Origin: Bacteroidales bacterium
GTDB lineage: Bacteria; Bacteroidota; Bacteroidia; Bacteroidales; Paludibacteraceae
Reading direction: 5' to 3'
Length of the DNA: 64,000 bases
NCBI GenBank assembly: GCA_900769555.1
Contig: CAAGHA010000135.1
Span: 1 to 64,000, forward strand
Each line of letters opens with the position of its first letter. Position 1 is the stretch's first letter. The notes below the pieces were generated by a model that saw only the letters and a list, made by a program, of their open reading frames with translations, was not told the origin of the DNA and made no database searches. Of the stretch, positions 1 through 8,531 are shown piece after piece. Made by a program: the position numbers and the translations under genes.

Positions 1-188
1 AAGACTTTTAAAGCTGTTATTTATTATTTTTTGTTGTAAATTTTGTTTGAATGCTTTATAAAATCACTCAAAAAATCAATAATAACACATTGGCAAATTA
101 ATTAAATGAAGCAATATACGTTTAGTAATAAATACTTCACTTCGTTTTTTTTACAGTACACCTTAAACAACTTCTTAGTCAATTCGCC

Positions 189-776
189 CTATTCAAATTC
201 ATCAAAAAATGCAAAATTAACACGTCTTAAATAAAATTCGAACTGCGCATCATCAATATTCTTATCAATTATGCTAACATACTTCTCTTCAATCGAGTTA
301 TCATTTTTTATCAAATCCAATGTTTGCTCACGCGTTAAATAAAGGACTAAATACTCACCATCTTGCTTAACTTGTAAAACCGGAGTGTAAGCCCCCGACA
401 ATAGAATCGTGTTAGAAAGTTCAATTCGGGACGGATCTTGGTAGTAATCATAATAACTTCCCCTATAATATTCTAACACATCAACATCTTTTGTTTGCGC
501 AAAATAGACAACAGTATCTTTAAAATACAATACCCCTTTGCCAAGACGTTCTTGTATATTCTCCAACAATTCCTCTCTCAACGAAGGAAGAAGAACTGCC
601 AAAGGATTGGCTGAACTATAATCCAACTGGCATTCAAACTTATCAAATTTCCATCCTCCATACATAAACTCTTGCATCAAATCTTCATCTGAAACTCCTT
701 GAACTTCGTCACTATTACAAGAAAGAGTAAGGAATATTAATCCTAGATAAACAAATAAAAAACCGATTTTTTTCAT
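189..776 (-). CDS. Hypothetical lipoprotein
   Basis: 195 residues. The start is a lipoprotein signal: a short basic N-terminus, a hydrophobic stretch and the lipobox LTLSC with the acylated Cys at residue 20, followed by NSDE. The mature part begins with a GGWKF segment and alternates hydrophobic and polar residues, compatible with a small beta-rich, lipocalin-like fold, but I recognise no family. A possible promoter -7 box (TATATTTG on the minus strand) lies at 857-864, without a clear -33 partner. The gene stands alone, divided from prfB by a repeat-containing gap. Lipoprotein status is well supported; function is unknown. Confidence 0.75.
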   Translation of the reverse strand: MKKIGFLFVYLGLIFLTLSCNSDEVQGVSDEDLMQEFMYGGWKFDKFECQLDYSSANPLAVLLPSLREELLENIQERLGKGVLYFKDTVVYFAQTKDVDVLEYYRGSYYDYYQDPSRIELSNTILLSGAYTPVLQVKQDGEYLVLYLTREQTLDLIKNDNSIEEKYVSIIDKNIDDAQFEFYLRRVNFAFFDEFE

Positions 777-1144
777 TCTCCTATCATTTTATAAATTAAT
801 TCGTCTAAATAAAATTTAGTTCTATAAATGTGTAAACAAAACACAACTAACGGTTGCAAATATAAATCATTTTTCGGAAATAAAGTAATTTGATAAAAAT
901 AAGTTATGGCAAGTTCTATAAATTAGGTCGAGAAGATTTTGAAGAGCAATTGAGTTAGATCGTTTTTATCCATAAAGAAGCGATGTCACATCGTAACTAA
1001 ATGAATAGAAGCAAGATAAATAGAACGAACTCGAAATAGATTTATTACAAATGAAAAACTGGAATCGTAATTTATAAAAGTCACCTTATTTATTTGTTTA
1101 AATAGATAATCTCTCCCTATATATCCAAATCCATCAAAATAGAA
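777..1144. other. Intergenic gap with a repeat copy
   Basis: No convincing gene. An open frame of 70 codons (986-1198, minus) runs into the prfB terminator, has no family features and is not called. The gap holds a member of the interspersed TTCTATAAATT repeat family at 913-962 and a second short TTCTATAAAT at 819-829 in the same orientation. Confidence 0.6.
913..962 (+). repeat. Interspersed TTCTATAAATT repeat, copy 1
   Basis: Begins GTTCTATAAATT and continues through TCGAGA and GATTTTGAAG to TTGAGT. Aligned by eye with the reverse complement of 18869-18916, 42 of 48 positions agree, so the two places share a real repeat and not just an AT-rich word. No coding sequence overlaps it. Confidence 0.75.
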
Positions 1145-1183
1145 AAGGCGATAATTCAAAATTAAAATTTGAGTTATCGCCTT
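1145..1183 (-). terminator. Rho-independent terminator of prfB
   Basis: Read on the minus strand, AAGGCGATAACTCAAA pairs with TTTGAATTATCGCCTT (one wobble), and a T-rich stretch (TTCTATTTT) follows. It starts about 27 bp after the prfB stop codon. Confidence 0.8.
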
Positions 1184-1209
1184 ATATGGTTTAACCATGA
1201 AATCGACTC

Positions 1210-2326
1210 TTAGTTATCACTTCCACCAAACTCCATCAAGAAAGCTTTAATAAACTCATCAATATTTCCATCCATCACCGCTTGAACGTTAGAAGTTTGA
1301 TAATCCGTACGATGATCTTTTACTCTTCTATCATCGAACACATAACTTCTGATTTGAGATCCCCACTCAATTTTTTTCTTTCCCGCCTCAATTTTAGCTG
1401 TCTCTGCACGCCTTTTTTCCAATTCAATTTCATACAATTGAGAACGAAGTAAACGCAATGCATTTTCTTTATTCTTAGGTTGATCTCTCGTCTCTGTATT
1501 TTCGATAACGATCTCGTCATCCTGATCGGTGAGTACATTATGGAACTTATAATGCAATCGGACTCCGGACTCAACTTTATTTACGTTCTGACCACCGGCA
1601 CCACTCGAACGAAATGTATCCCAAGAAATTCCAGCCGGGTTGATTTCAATTTCAATAGTATCATCCACCAACGGAACCACAAAGACAGAAGTAAAAGAGG
1701 TCATTCGTTTCCCTTGTGCATTAAACGGAGATACACGCACTAACCGATGAACACCATTTTCACTCTTCAAATAACCATAAGCAAAATCACCCTCGACCTT
1801 AATCGTTACCGATTTGATTCCGGCTTCATCGCCATCCAAGATATTTGCTATTTCCGTTTTGTAGCCCTTCATTTCACACCAACGGAGATACATTCTCATC
1901 AACATAGAACCCCAATCTTGAGCTTCTGTTCCACCTGCGCCTGCTACAATTTTGACAACGGCACCCAATTTATCTTCTTCTTTCCTCAACATATTCATCA
2001 ACTCCAAATCTTCCACCATCCGAATAGATTCAGAATATGCATTATCAACCTCCGCTTCGGTAACAGCCTCCTCTTTAAAAAAGTCATACGCCAATTGTAA
2101 CTCGTCGCAAATTGACTCCACCTTATTGTAACCCTCTACCCATTTTTTGAGTTCTCGGATTTTTTTCATTTGAGCCTCAGCCGTTTTTTGGTCATCCCAA
2201 AATCCCGGAGCTTGCGTTCTTAACTCCTCTTCTTCGATTTGAATTAACTTCGCATCGACGTCAAAGATACCTCCTCAACGCATCCTTGCGTTCCAACACA
2301 CTTTTAAGTTGGTCTATTGTAATCAT
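1210..2326 (-). CDS. prfB: Peptide chain release factor 2, programmed +1 frameshift
   Basis: Recognises UGA and UAA stop codons in the ribosomal A site and triggers release of the finished peptide. The gene is in two frames. A 21-codon leader starts at ATG 2326 (MITIDQLKSV...RRYL) and stops at TGA 2263-2261; a +1 shift continues as DVDAKLIQIEEEEL and runs through the main frame to 1210, giving about 371 residues, the normal RF2 length. The main frame has the SPF tripeptide (RVSPFNAQG) that reads the stop codon and the GGQ loop (SSGAGGQNVNKVES) that reaches the peptidyl-transferase centre. RF2 regulates its own level through the frameshift. The gene begins 12-18 bp after a terminator-like hairpin downstream of the acyl-CoA synthetase gene. 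An annotation starting at 2169 would be a truncated call. Confidence 0.96.
2260..2275 (-). promoter_or_regulatory. prfB recoding site (AGGAGG, CTT TGA C)
   Basis: On the minus strand the site reads AGGAGG TAT CTT TGA C. The internal Shine-Dalgarno-like AGGAGG sits three bases before the slippery CTT, and the in-frame TGA is followed by C. This is the canonical RF2 shift signal: when RF2 is scarce the ribosome slips +1 and reads GAC instead of stopping. Confidence 0.96.
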
Positions 2327-2338
2327 AATTTTAAACTT

Positions 2339-2376
2339 AAAAAGTGTGCCTAACAATGCTCATCATCAGGCACACC
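2339..2376 (-). terminator. Terminator-like hairpin between acyl-CoA synthetase and prfB
   Basis: On the minus strand GTGTGCCT (2375-2368) pairs with AGGCACAC (2351-2344) around a 16-base loop and is followed by TTTTTAAG. It ends only about 12-18 bp before the prfB start codon, so it can end the acpP operon or act as a leaky attenuator in front of prfB. Confidence 0.75.
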
Positions 2377-2381
2377 GATTA

Positions 2382-4187
2382 TTAAATATACATTTTTTCT
2401 ATTTCATCGCGATAATGATCAAATATCACCTTACGTTTTAATTTTAACGTCAAAGTTAATTCGCCATTATCAGAGGTAAACGGATGAGCAAGAAGGATAA
2501 ACTTTTTCACTTGTTCATACGCTGCCAACTCTTTTTGATTGGCTTGAATTCGGCCTTCATAAAATGAGATGATCTTCTCATTTTTCACCAAATCCTCAAT
2601 ACTATCATATTTAATTTTTGCCGACTCTGCATAATTTTTCAAAACCTCGTAAGCCGGAACAATCAATGCTGTAACAAACTTGCGTTGATCCCCGATTACA
2701 GCGGCTTGTTCTATATATTTGTCAACAATCAACTTACTCTCTACCTGCTGTGGAGCAATATATTTACCATTTGATGTTTTGTAAAGATCTTTGATACGTT
2801 CTTTTATCACCAAATTTCCTTTTTCCGACAAACTACCTGCATCTCCGGTTCTAAACCAACCATCAATAAAACTCTCCTTATTAACTTCAGGTTTGTTATA
2901 ATACCCTTCAGTTATGGTTTTACCTCTCAACAAAATTTCATCATTTTCGCCGATTTTCACCTCAACCTCCGGCATAACATCTCCAGAAGAATTGATTACA
3001 TAGTCTTTGTTATAAGGGTTGTAACAAGAAACAGTTGCCGTTGACTCTGTCAAACCATATCCCACACAAATATTAAACCCGACACTATGCAAGAATATAT
3101 TTACATCATCCGACAAGGCAGCCCCTGCAACTGGGAAAAGGCGACCTCTATCGAAGCCGATAACCTTTTTCAAGATATGGAACAACGTATGACTATAAAA
3201 CCAATACTGACATGCCAAAAGTGTTGGAACAGGTTTCCCATAACGGCGATAATCCAAATTTCTCTTTTTCCCTATCTTGATGGCACGTTGAGTAATTTTT
3301 TGTAGAATTGATGGAAATGAATCAATCTTTTCATTTACACCCATATATACCTTTTCCCAAAAACGTGGTACTGCACACATAACTGTAGGACGCACCTCCG
3401 GAATAATGGATTGAATCTCTTTCGGATTTTTACAAATGGCAATGACCATATTCTTCCACAAACAATAACTTGTCCACGCACGCTCAAAGATATGACACAA
3501 CGGCAAGAAGCAGACGGAAACATCCTTGCTTGATATATTTGTCAAACGAATATCATGAATCTTCATCGCCTGCAAATAATTGGATTGACGAAGAATAACC
3601 CCTTTCGGCTCTCCGGTTGTTCCTGAAGTATAAATCAACGTTGTCAAATCATTTTCCGACAACCGACTGATACGCACCTCCAACTCAGCATCCGCCTGAG
3701 ACTCTTCACCATGCTTCAAGAAATCCTCAAAAGAGATAGCAGCTTCCTCACCTCCCAAATTAACAGAGGGCGATATTGCAACAATTTTTTTAAGATACTT
3801 TGAACCTTTTAAAGCCTCAACCGAACAATCGTATTGCGATTGCTCTCCTGCAAAAATAAGTTCAATTTCTGCATCGTTGATAATATAATCAATTTGAGAA
3901 ACAGAAGAGGTCGCATACATTGGAACTGTTGTAGCTCTCACCGATTGACATGCTAAATCTATCGCAATAATTTCTGCCATGTTCTGAGAGAAAATAGCCA
4001 CCTTGTCCTCCTCTTTAACTCCTAATTCTATCAACGATTTTGCTATCGTTTTCACTTGTTTTGCCAACTCTCCCCAAGTGATTGATTTCCAATCTCCTGT
4101 TACATCTTCCTTGAATTTAAGGATAACTCTGTCGGCGTGCTTCTTAGCCCTTTCGAAAACAAGTTTTCCAAAATGAATGTACTCCAT
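2382..4187 (-). CDS. Long-chain acyl-CoA synthetase (AMP-forming)
   Basis: Activates fatty acids to acyl-CoA through an acyl-AMP intermediate. 601 residues, the size of the Bacteroidota FadD-like (FAA1) group. The ANL signature appears as TLIYTSGTTGEPKG near residue 185, the A5 motif as GYGLTES, and the A7 region as GWFRTGD; the C-terminal subdomain has the KDLYKTSNGKYIAPQQVE segment. There is no signal peptide, so it acts in the cytoplasm or at the inner membrane. It follows rnc by 15 bp in the acpP-fabF-rnc operon, placing fatty-acid activation beside fatty-acid synthesis. Exact chain-length preference cannot be read from sequence. Confidence 0.9.
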   Translation of the reverse strand: MEYIHFGKLVFERAKKHADRVILKFKEDVTGDWKSITWGELAKQVKTIAKSLIELGVKEEDKVAIFSQNMAEIIAIDLACQSVRATTVPMYATSSVSQIDYIINDAEIELIFAGEQSQYDCSVEALKGSKYLKKIVAISPSVNLGGEEAAISFEDFLKHGEESQADAELEVRISRLSENDLTTLIYTSGTTGEPKGVILRQSNYLQAMKIHDIRLTNISSKDVSVCFLPLCHIFERAWTSYCLWKNMVIAICKNPKEIQSIIPEVRPTVMCAVPRFWEKVYMGVNEKIDSFPSILQKITQRAIKIGKKRNLDYRRYGKPVPTLLACQYWFYSHTLFHILKKVIGFDRGRLFPVAGAALSDDVNIFLHSVGFNICVGYGLTESTATVSCYNPYNKDYVINSSGDVMPEVEVKIGENDEILLRGKTITEGYYNKPEVNKESFIDGWFRTGDAGSLSEKGNLVIKERIKDLYKTSNGKYIAPQQVESKLIVDKYIEQAAVIGDQRKFVTALIVPAYEVLKNYAESAKIKYDSIEDLVKNEKIISFYEGRIQANQKELAAYEQVKKFILLAHPFTSDNGELTLTLKLKRKVIFDHYRDEIEKMYI

Positions 4188-4202
4188 AAAATTATTATAT
4201 AG

Positions 4203-4979
4203 TTATATTAACATATCTCCCGAATCAATTTGCTGATTTCGGTAAGATTCTGACATTACATATATCAAAGCTTTCTCAGCTGCCTTCTGTTCCGACTCTC
4301 GTTTTGAATAACCGACCCCTTCTCCGAAAACTACTTCATCAATAAGAACCTGAGAACAAAAAATATTGTTGCAATTATCCTCTTTCTCGCAAGATTTTAA
4401 TTTAAACTCTAATGATTTATGCTCTTTTTGAGACCATTCTACCAACTTCGATTTAAAATTGGTTTCTTCTCTTGTCAACTTTTCTAAATCCAAATATTTC
4501 TCAAGAACAATTTCCTGAAAAAAACTCTTACACGCATAAAATCCCCTATCTAAAAAAATTGCTCCCATTAAAGCCTCGAGAGCATTGCCGTAGATATTTA
4601 GATTATGAGTTTTGAAGAGGGTTGATACATTCATTTTTTTATCCAACCCCATGTCCAAAGCCAATTTATTCAATGTCTCTCTCTTGACTATTTTGGAACG
4701 ATTTTTCGTCAAAAAACCTTCTCCGGCAGTTGAAAATTTCTTATACAAGTAATCAGAAACAACAGATTGCCAAATGGCATCTCCCAAGAATTCTAATCGT
4801 TCATTGGATAAAATATTACCATTTTCATCCTTCACCATGGACGACTTATGTAACAATGCAAGACGATACAACTCCTCATTGGAGGGAACAAAACCCAACA
4901 AATCCTCCAAGAATAAACGAGGCTCCTTACGACGTGATGTCAAGAGCCTAAATCTCCTTATTAATTTCTCAATTATCAA
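4203..4979 (-). CDS. rnc: Ribonuclease III
   Basis: Endonuclease that cuts double-stranded RNA, processing rRNA precursors and structured mRNAs. 258 residues. The RNase III signature is NERLEFLGDA near residues 59-68, with the second acidic cluster in the NALEALMGAIFLDRG helix; the C-terminal third is a dsRNA-binding domain (FKSKLVEWSQ... GYSKRESEQKAAEKAL). It lies 3 bp downstream of fabF and 15 bp upstream of the acyl-CoA synthetase. The order acpP-fabF-rnc is a common bacterial arrangement and supports the call. Confidence 0.96.
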   Translation of the reverse strand: MIIEKLIRRFRLLTSRRKEPRLFLEDLLGFVPSNEELYRLALLHKSSMVKDENGNILSNERLEFLGDAIWQSVVSDYLYKKFSTAGEGFLTKNRSKIVKRETLNKLALDMGLDKKMNVSTLFKTHNLNIYGNALEALMGAIFLDRGFYACKSFFQEIVLEKYLDLEKLTREETNFKSKLVEWSQKEHKSLEFKLKSCEKEDNCNNIFCSQVLIDEVVFGEGVGYSKRESEQKAAEKALIYVMSESYRNQQIDSGDMLI

Positions 4980-4982
4980 AAT

Positions 4983-6242
4983 TTATTTGAATCTTTTAAA
5001 TACGATTGTTGCATTATGACCTCCAAATCCGAACGTATTGGACATCGCAACACTCACATTTCTCTTCTGACACTTATTAAAGGTCAAATTTAAACTATAA
5101 TCAATATCCGAATCACAATCCTCTTCGTCATGATTGATTGTAGGAGGCACAACACCATCCACAATAGACATAACAGCAGCAATTGCTTCAATTGCACCTG
5201 TTGCACCCAATAAATGTCCGGTCATTGATTTTGTGGAACTGATGTTTATTTTCTTAGCCGAATCTCCAAAAAGGGTCTGAATTGCCTTTAATTCTGAAAC
5301 ATCTCCATTCTGTGTTGATGTTCCGTGAGCATTGATATAATCCACCTCATCAACAGAAAGGTTTGCATCCTTCAATGCATTTTTCATAACCGCAAGAGCA
5401 CCTAAACCATCCGGGTGCGTAGCCGTTAAATGATAAGCATCTGCAGTCGCAGCCATTCCGACCACCTCCGCATAAATTTTTGCCCCCCTTGCCTGCGCAT
5501 GTTCCAACTCCTCAAATACCAATGTTCCAGCTCCCTCGCCCATCACAAAACCATCCCGCGATTTACTAAAAGGACGAGATGCTCTTTTGTAATCATCATT
5601 TCTCGTAGAAAGTGCATGCATAGAGTTAAATCCACCTATTCCGGAACGATTAATCGCAGCCTCTGAACCTCCGGTTATCATAATATCTGCCCTTCCTAAA
5701 CGAATTTGATCCAATGCAACCCCCATAGCATGTGTCGATGAAGCACAAGCAGATACAACTCCAAAGTTAGGTCCTCTGAAATTGTACTTCATTGAAATAT
5801 GCCCGGCAGCCATATCCGCAATCATTCTCGTAATATAAAAAGGAGAAAATCGTTGTAACCCATTGCCATCGGCTAAAACCGACTCCATTTCAGTTTCCAT
5901 TGAAGTTATTCCTCCTACTCCCGTGGCAAAAATAACTCCCACTCTGTCCAAATCAACCTTTTCGACATCTATAGAAGAGTCTTCCAACGCCTCTTTCGTT
6001 GCCTTTAATGCAAACTGAACGTAACGATCGTACTTCCTCAACTCTTTACGATCGAACTCTTCCTCAGGCTTGAAGCCTTTCACTTCGCACGCAAAATGCG
6101 TCTTGAAATTTGAACTATCAAAGAGAGTAATCGGGGCAGAACCACTTACTCCATCAAGCAAATTGCTCCAATAAGAAGAGACATCATTACCTATTGGAGT
6201 AACTGCTCCCAACCCCGTTATTACAACTCTTTTAAAATTCAT
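4983..6242 (-). CDS. fabF: 3-oxoacyl-ACP synthase II
   Basis: Condenses malonyl-ACP with acyl-ACP during fatty-acid elongation. 419 residues, the usual KAS II length. The catalytic Cys lies in VVSACASSTHA (about residue 165), and the two catalytic His residues lie in NAHGTSTQNGD and SMTGHLLGATGA. The C-terminus has the glycine-rich SNTFGFGGHNA. It sits 24 bp after acpP, its substrate carrier, and directly before rnc. Confidence 0.97.
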   Translation of the reverse strand: MNFKRVVITGLGAVTPIGNDVSSYWSNLLDGVSGSAPITLFDSSNFKTHFACEVKGFKPEEEFDRKELRKYDRYVQFALKATKEALEDSSIDVEKVDLDRVGVIFATGVGGITSMETEMESVLADGNGLQRFSPFYITRMIADMAAGHISMKYNFRGPNFGVVSACASSTHAMGVALDQIRLGRADIMITGGSEAAINRSGIGGFNSMHALSTRNDDYKRASRPFSKSRDGFVMGEGAGTLVFEELEHAQARGAKIYAEVVGMAATADAYHLTATHPDGLGALAVMKNALKDANLSVDEVDYINAHGTSTQNGDVSELKAIQTLFGDSAKKINISSTKSMTGHLLGATGAIEAIAAVMSIVDGVVPPTINHDEEDCDSDIDYSLNLTFNKCQKRNVSVAMSNTFGFGGHNATIVFKRFK

Positions 6243-6266
6243 ACAATCCTAACGATTATTGAAGGA

Positions 6267-6503
6267 TTATTGAAGCATTGATTCGATGTGAGCAATAGCT
6301 TCACCTACTGTGGAAATTTTTTCAGCTTGATCCTCAGGAATTTGAATATCGAACTCTTTCTCAAAATCCATGATTAACTCAACTGTATCAAGTGAATCTG
6401 CTCCTAAATCGTTAGTAAAACTTGCTTCAGGAATAACTTGAGATTCTTCTACTCCTAACTTGTCCACAATAATAGCTTTTACTCTATTTGCTACGTCTGA
6501 CAT
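6267..6503 (-). CDS. acpP: Acyl carrier protein
   Basis: Small acidic carrier that holds growing fatty-acid chains on a phosphopantetheine arm. 78 residues, with the attachment site Ser37 in DLGADSLDTVEL. It is the first gene of the minus-strand run acpP-fabF-rnc-acyl-CoA synthetase and is divergent from purN across a 192 bp gap that holds a candidate promoter for it. Confidence 0.97.
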   Translation of the reverse strand: MSDVANRVKAIIVDKLGVEESQVIPEASFTNDLGADSLDTVELIMDFEKEFDIQIPEDQAEKISTVGEAIAHIESMLQ

Positions 6504-6548
6504 AATCTTAATTTTTTAGTTAATAATTTAGTGTTATTTTTGTGACCG

Positions 6549-6579
6549 CAAAGGAACACATTTTTAACGATATTACAAC
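6549..6579 (-). promoter_or_regulatory. Candidate promoter of the acpP operon
   Basis: On the minus strand a GTTG -33 element (6579-6576) is followed after 19 bp by TTCCTTTG (6556-6549), one base away from the Bacteroidota -7 consensus TAnnTTTG. It lies 46 bp before the acpP start codon. Confidence 0.45.
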
Positions 6580-6695
6580 AATTTTTTTGCAAGTATTTTT
6601 TTAAATTTGCACAAAAATATCCAAAAGTGCGTAAATTTAACCTTTGTGAAATTTATTAACATTTACAGCTTATTGAAAATTAGACTTTTATAAAA

Positions 6696-7274
6696 ATGGC
6701 AAAAAAGGTAGCAATTTTTGCATCTGGCTCCGGTTCCAATGCAGAAAACATAATTCGGTACTTTTCCGAGACGAAAAATGTAATTTTTCCGTTTATTTTA
6801 TCCAATAAAGCAGACGCCTTTGTAAAAAATCGCGCAGAAAAATTAAATATTCCATTCATTTTTTTTACAAAAGAGCAATGGATTAATGGAGAAATTTTAA
6901 ATTTGTTGAAAAAAGAGGGTGTCGATTGGATTGTCTTGGCGGGATTTTTATTGAAAGTTCCGACAGAGATTATCGAGGCTTATCCTCACAAAATTATTAA
7001 TATTCATCCATCGCTTCTTCCCAAATACGGCGGAAAAGGTATGTACGGAATGAAAGTGCATGAAGCGGTAGCTGAAGCTAATGAAAAGGAGAGTGGCATC
7101 ACGATTCACTACGTTAATGAAAACTTAGATGAGGGAGAGATTATTTTCCAAGCAAAATGTGAAGTTCTTTCTACTGATTCTCCTGAAGAGATTGCAGCAA
7201 AAGTTCATAAGTTAGAATATGAATTTTTCCCAAAAGTGATTGCAGATTTACTTGAAAAAGATTCTAAACAATAG
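6696..7274 (+). CDS. purN: Phosphoribosylglycinamide formyltransferase
   Basis: Transfers a formyl group from 10-formyl-tetrahydrofolate to GAR in purine synthesis. 192 residues, typical for PurN. The phosphate-binding loop GSGSNAENI is at residues 11-19; the catalytic triad is Asn102 and His104 in NIHPSLLPKYGG and Asp145 in NENLDEGEI. It is a single gene divergent from acpP, followed by a repeat element rather than by other pur genes. Confidence 0.96.
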   Translation: MAKKVAIFASGSGSNAENIIRYFSETKNVIFPFILSNKADAFVKNRAEKLNIPFIFFTKEQWINGEILNLLKKEGVDWIVLAGFLLKVPTEIIEAYPHKIINIHPSLLPKYGGKGMYGMKVHEAVAEANEKESGITIHYVNENLDEGEIIFQAKCEVLSTDSPEEIAAKVHKLEYEFFPKVIADLLEKDSKQ

Positions 7275-7286
7275 AAATTATATTTA

Positions 7287-7478
7287 GGTGAGTTCTATAA
7301 ATTCACCATTTATAATTAAGAATGTAAAGTCAAGGAGGCAACTTTTCAGTGTTTTTTTATTTATTTCTGCAATTTGCTGTTTGGCAGTCGGTTACAGTGC
7401 TTATACAACTCCCTTCTTTCGCTCAGCAATTTACTCAAAATAAATTCAAAGATTCTGCAAAATGAATTTATAGAACCC
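7287..7478. repeat. MITE-like element with TTCTATAAATTCA inverted ends
   Basis: The left end GAGTTCTATAAATTCA (7291-7304) and the right end TGAATTTATAGAACCC (7463-7478) are inverted copies. Together they enclose about 190 bp with no open reading frame, between purN and ddl. The left end also folds on itself (GGTGA...TCACC). The TTCTATAAATTCATTT segment is also seen at 11087-11101. The size matches the copy at 18723-18918. No target duplication is obvious. Confidence 0.65.
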
Positions 7479-7535
7479 TCCTTAAAATTTTTTATTTGAT
7501 CATATCAATAAATTAGGATAGAATAAAGTTATATT

Positions 7536-8519
7536 ATGAGAAAAAGAATTGCCATCGTTGCCGGTGGAGACCAATCTGAATTGGAGGTTTCTTTGCGTAG
7601 TGCTGCCGGATTATACACATTCATTGATGCTAAAAGGTATGAATGCCATATAGTTACCATCGTCGGGAAGGAGTGGTCTGTTGAATATTTGGGGAAGAGA
7701 TATTCAATCGACAAAAATGATTTTTCTTTTTTGATTGAATCCGGAGAACGTATCTACTTCGATTTTGCCTACATCACAATCCATGGTGTTCCGGGCGAAG
7801 ATGGTAAATTGCAAGGATATTTTGATTTAATCAGAATGCCTTACTCTTGTTGTGGCGTTCTTGCTGCTGCGCTAACATTCAACAAATTCTTTTGCAATCA
7901 ATACTTAAATGGATTTGGTATTCCGATTGCAAAATCGATATTACTTCGTAAAGGAGAAAAGATCGCTTCTGAATCTATCGTTGAGACGTTAGCTCTTCCT
8001 TGCTTTGTTAAGCCTAATGGCGGAGGTAGTAGTTACGGAACGTCTAAGGTAAAATGTATCGAAGAGATTGAACCTGCAATAAAAGCCGCCATGGTGGAGA
8101 GCGATGAGGTAATAATAGAATCCTTTATGGATGGAACGGAAATTACTTGCGGAGTTTATAAAACAAAAGAGAAAACCACTGTGTTCCCTATTACTGAAGT
8201 GGTAAGCAAAAATGAGTTCTTCGATACTGATGCTAAATACAATGGTTCTGTTGAAGAGATTACTCCTGCACGGTTATCTGATGAAGTAACGGAAGAGGTG
8301 CAAACTCTTACCTCAAAAATTTATGACATTTTAGGAGCTAAGGGTATTATTCGTGTGGATTATATTATTACTCAGGGGGATAAAATCAATCTATTGGAGG
8401 TAAACACAACCCCGGGTATGACTGCCACTAGTTTTATCCCTCAACAAATTGCAGCCGCAGGTCTGAATATTCAGGATGTAATGGCTGATATTATTGAAAA
8501 TGAATTGTCAAATTATTAA
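7536..8519 (+). CDS. ddl: D-alanine--D-alanine ligase
   Basis: Joins two D-alanines with ATP to make the dipeptide that ends the peptidoglycan stem. 327 residues, in the normal range. The N-terminal domain has GVPGEDGKLQGYF; the ATP-grasp part has KPNGGGSSYGTSKV (about residue 158) and the metal-binding EVNTTPGMTATS near residue 288. It starts an apparent two-gene unit with mrp, 12 bp downstream. No clear promoter was found in the short spacer after the repeat element. Confidence 0.94.
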   Translation: MRKRIAIVAGGDQSELEVSLRSAAGLYTFIDAKRYECHIVTIVGKEWSVEYLGKRYSIDKNDFSFLIESGERIYFDFAYITIHGVPGEDGKLQGYFDLIRMPYSCCGVLAAALTFNKFFCNQYLNGFGIPIAKSILLRKGEKIASESIVETLALPCFVKPNGGGSSYGTSKVKCIEEIEPAIKAAMVESDEVIIESFMDGTEITCGVYKTKEKTTVFPITEVVSKNEFFDTDAKYNGSVEEITPARLSDEVTEEVQTLTSKIYDILGAKGIIRVDYIITQGDKINLLEVNTTPGMTATSFIPQQIAAAGLNIQDVMADIIENELSNY

Positions 8520-8531
8520 ATAAATTTTCAA

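Noticed and set aside
986..1198. 70-codon minus-strand open frame
   Set aside because: It runs through the prfB terminator hairpin, has no family features and no ribosome-binding context.
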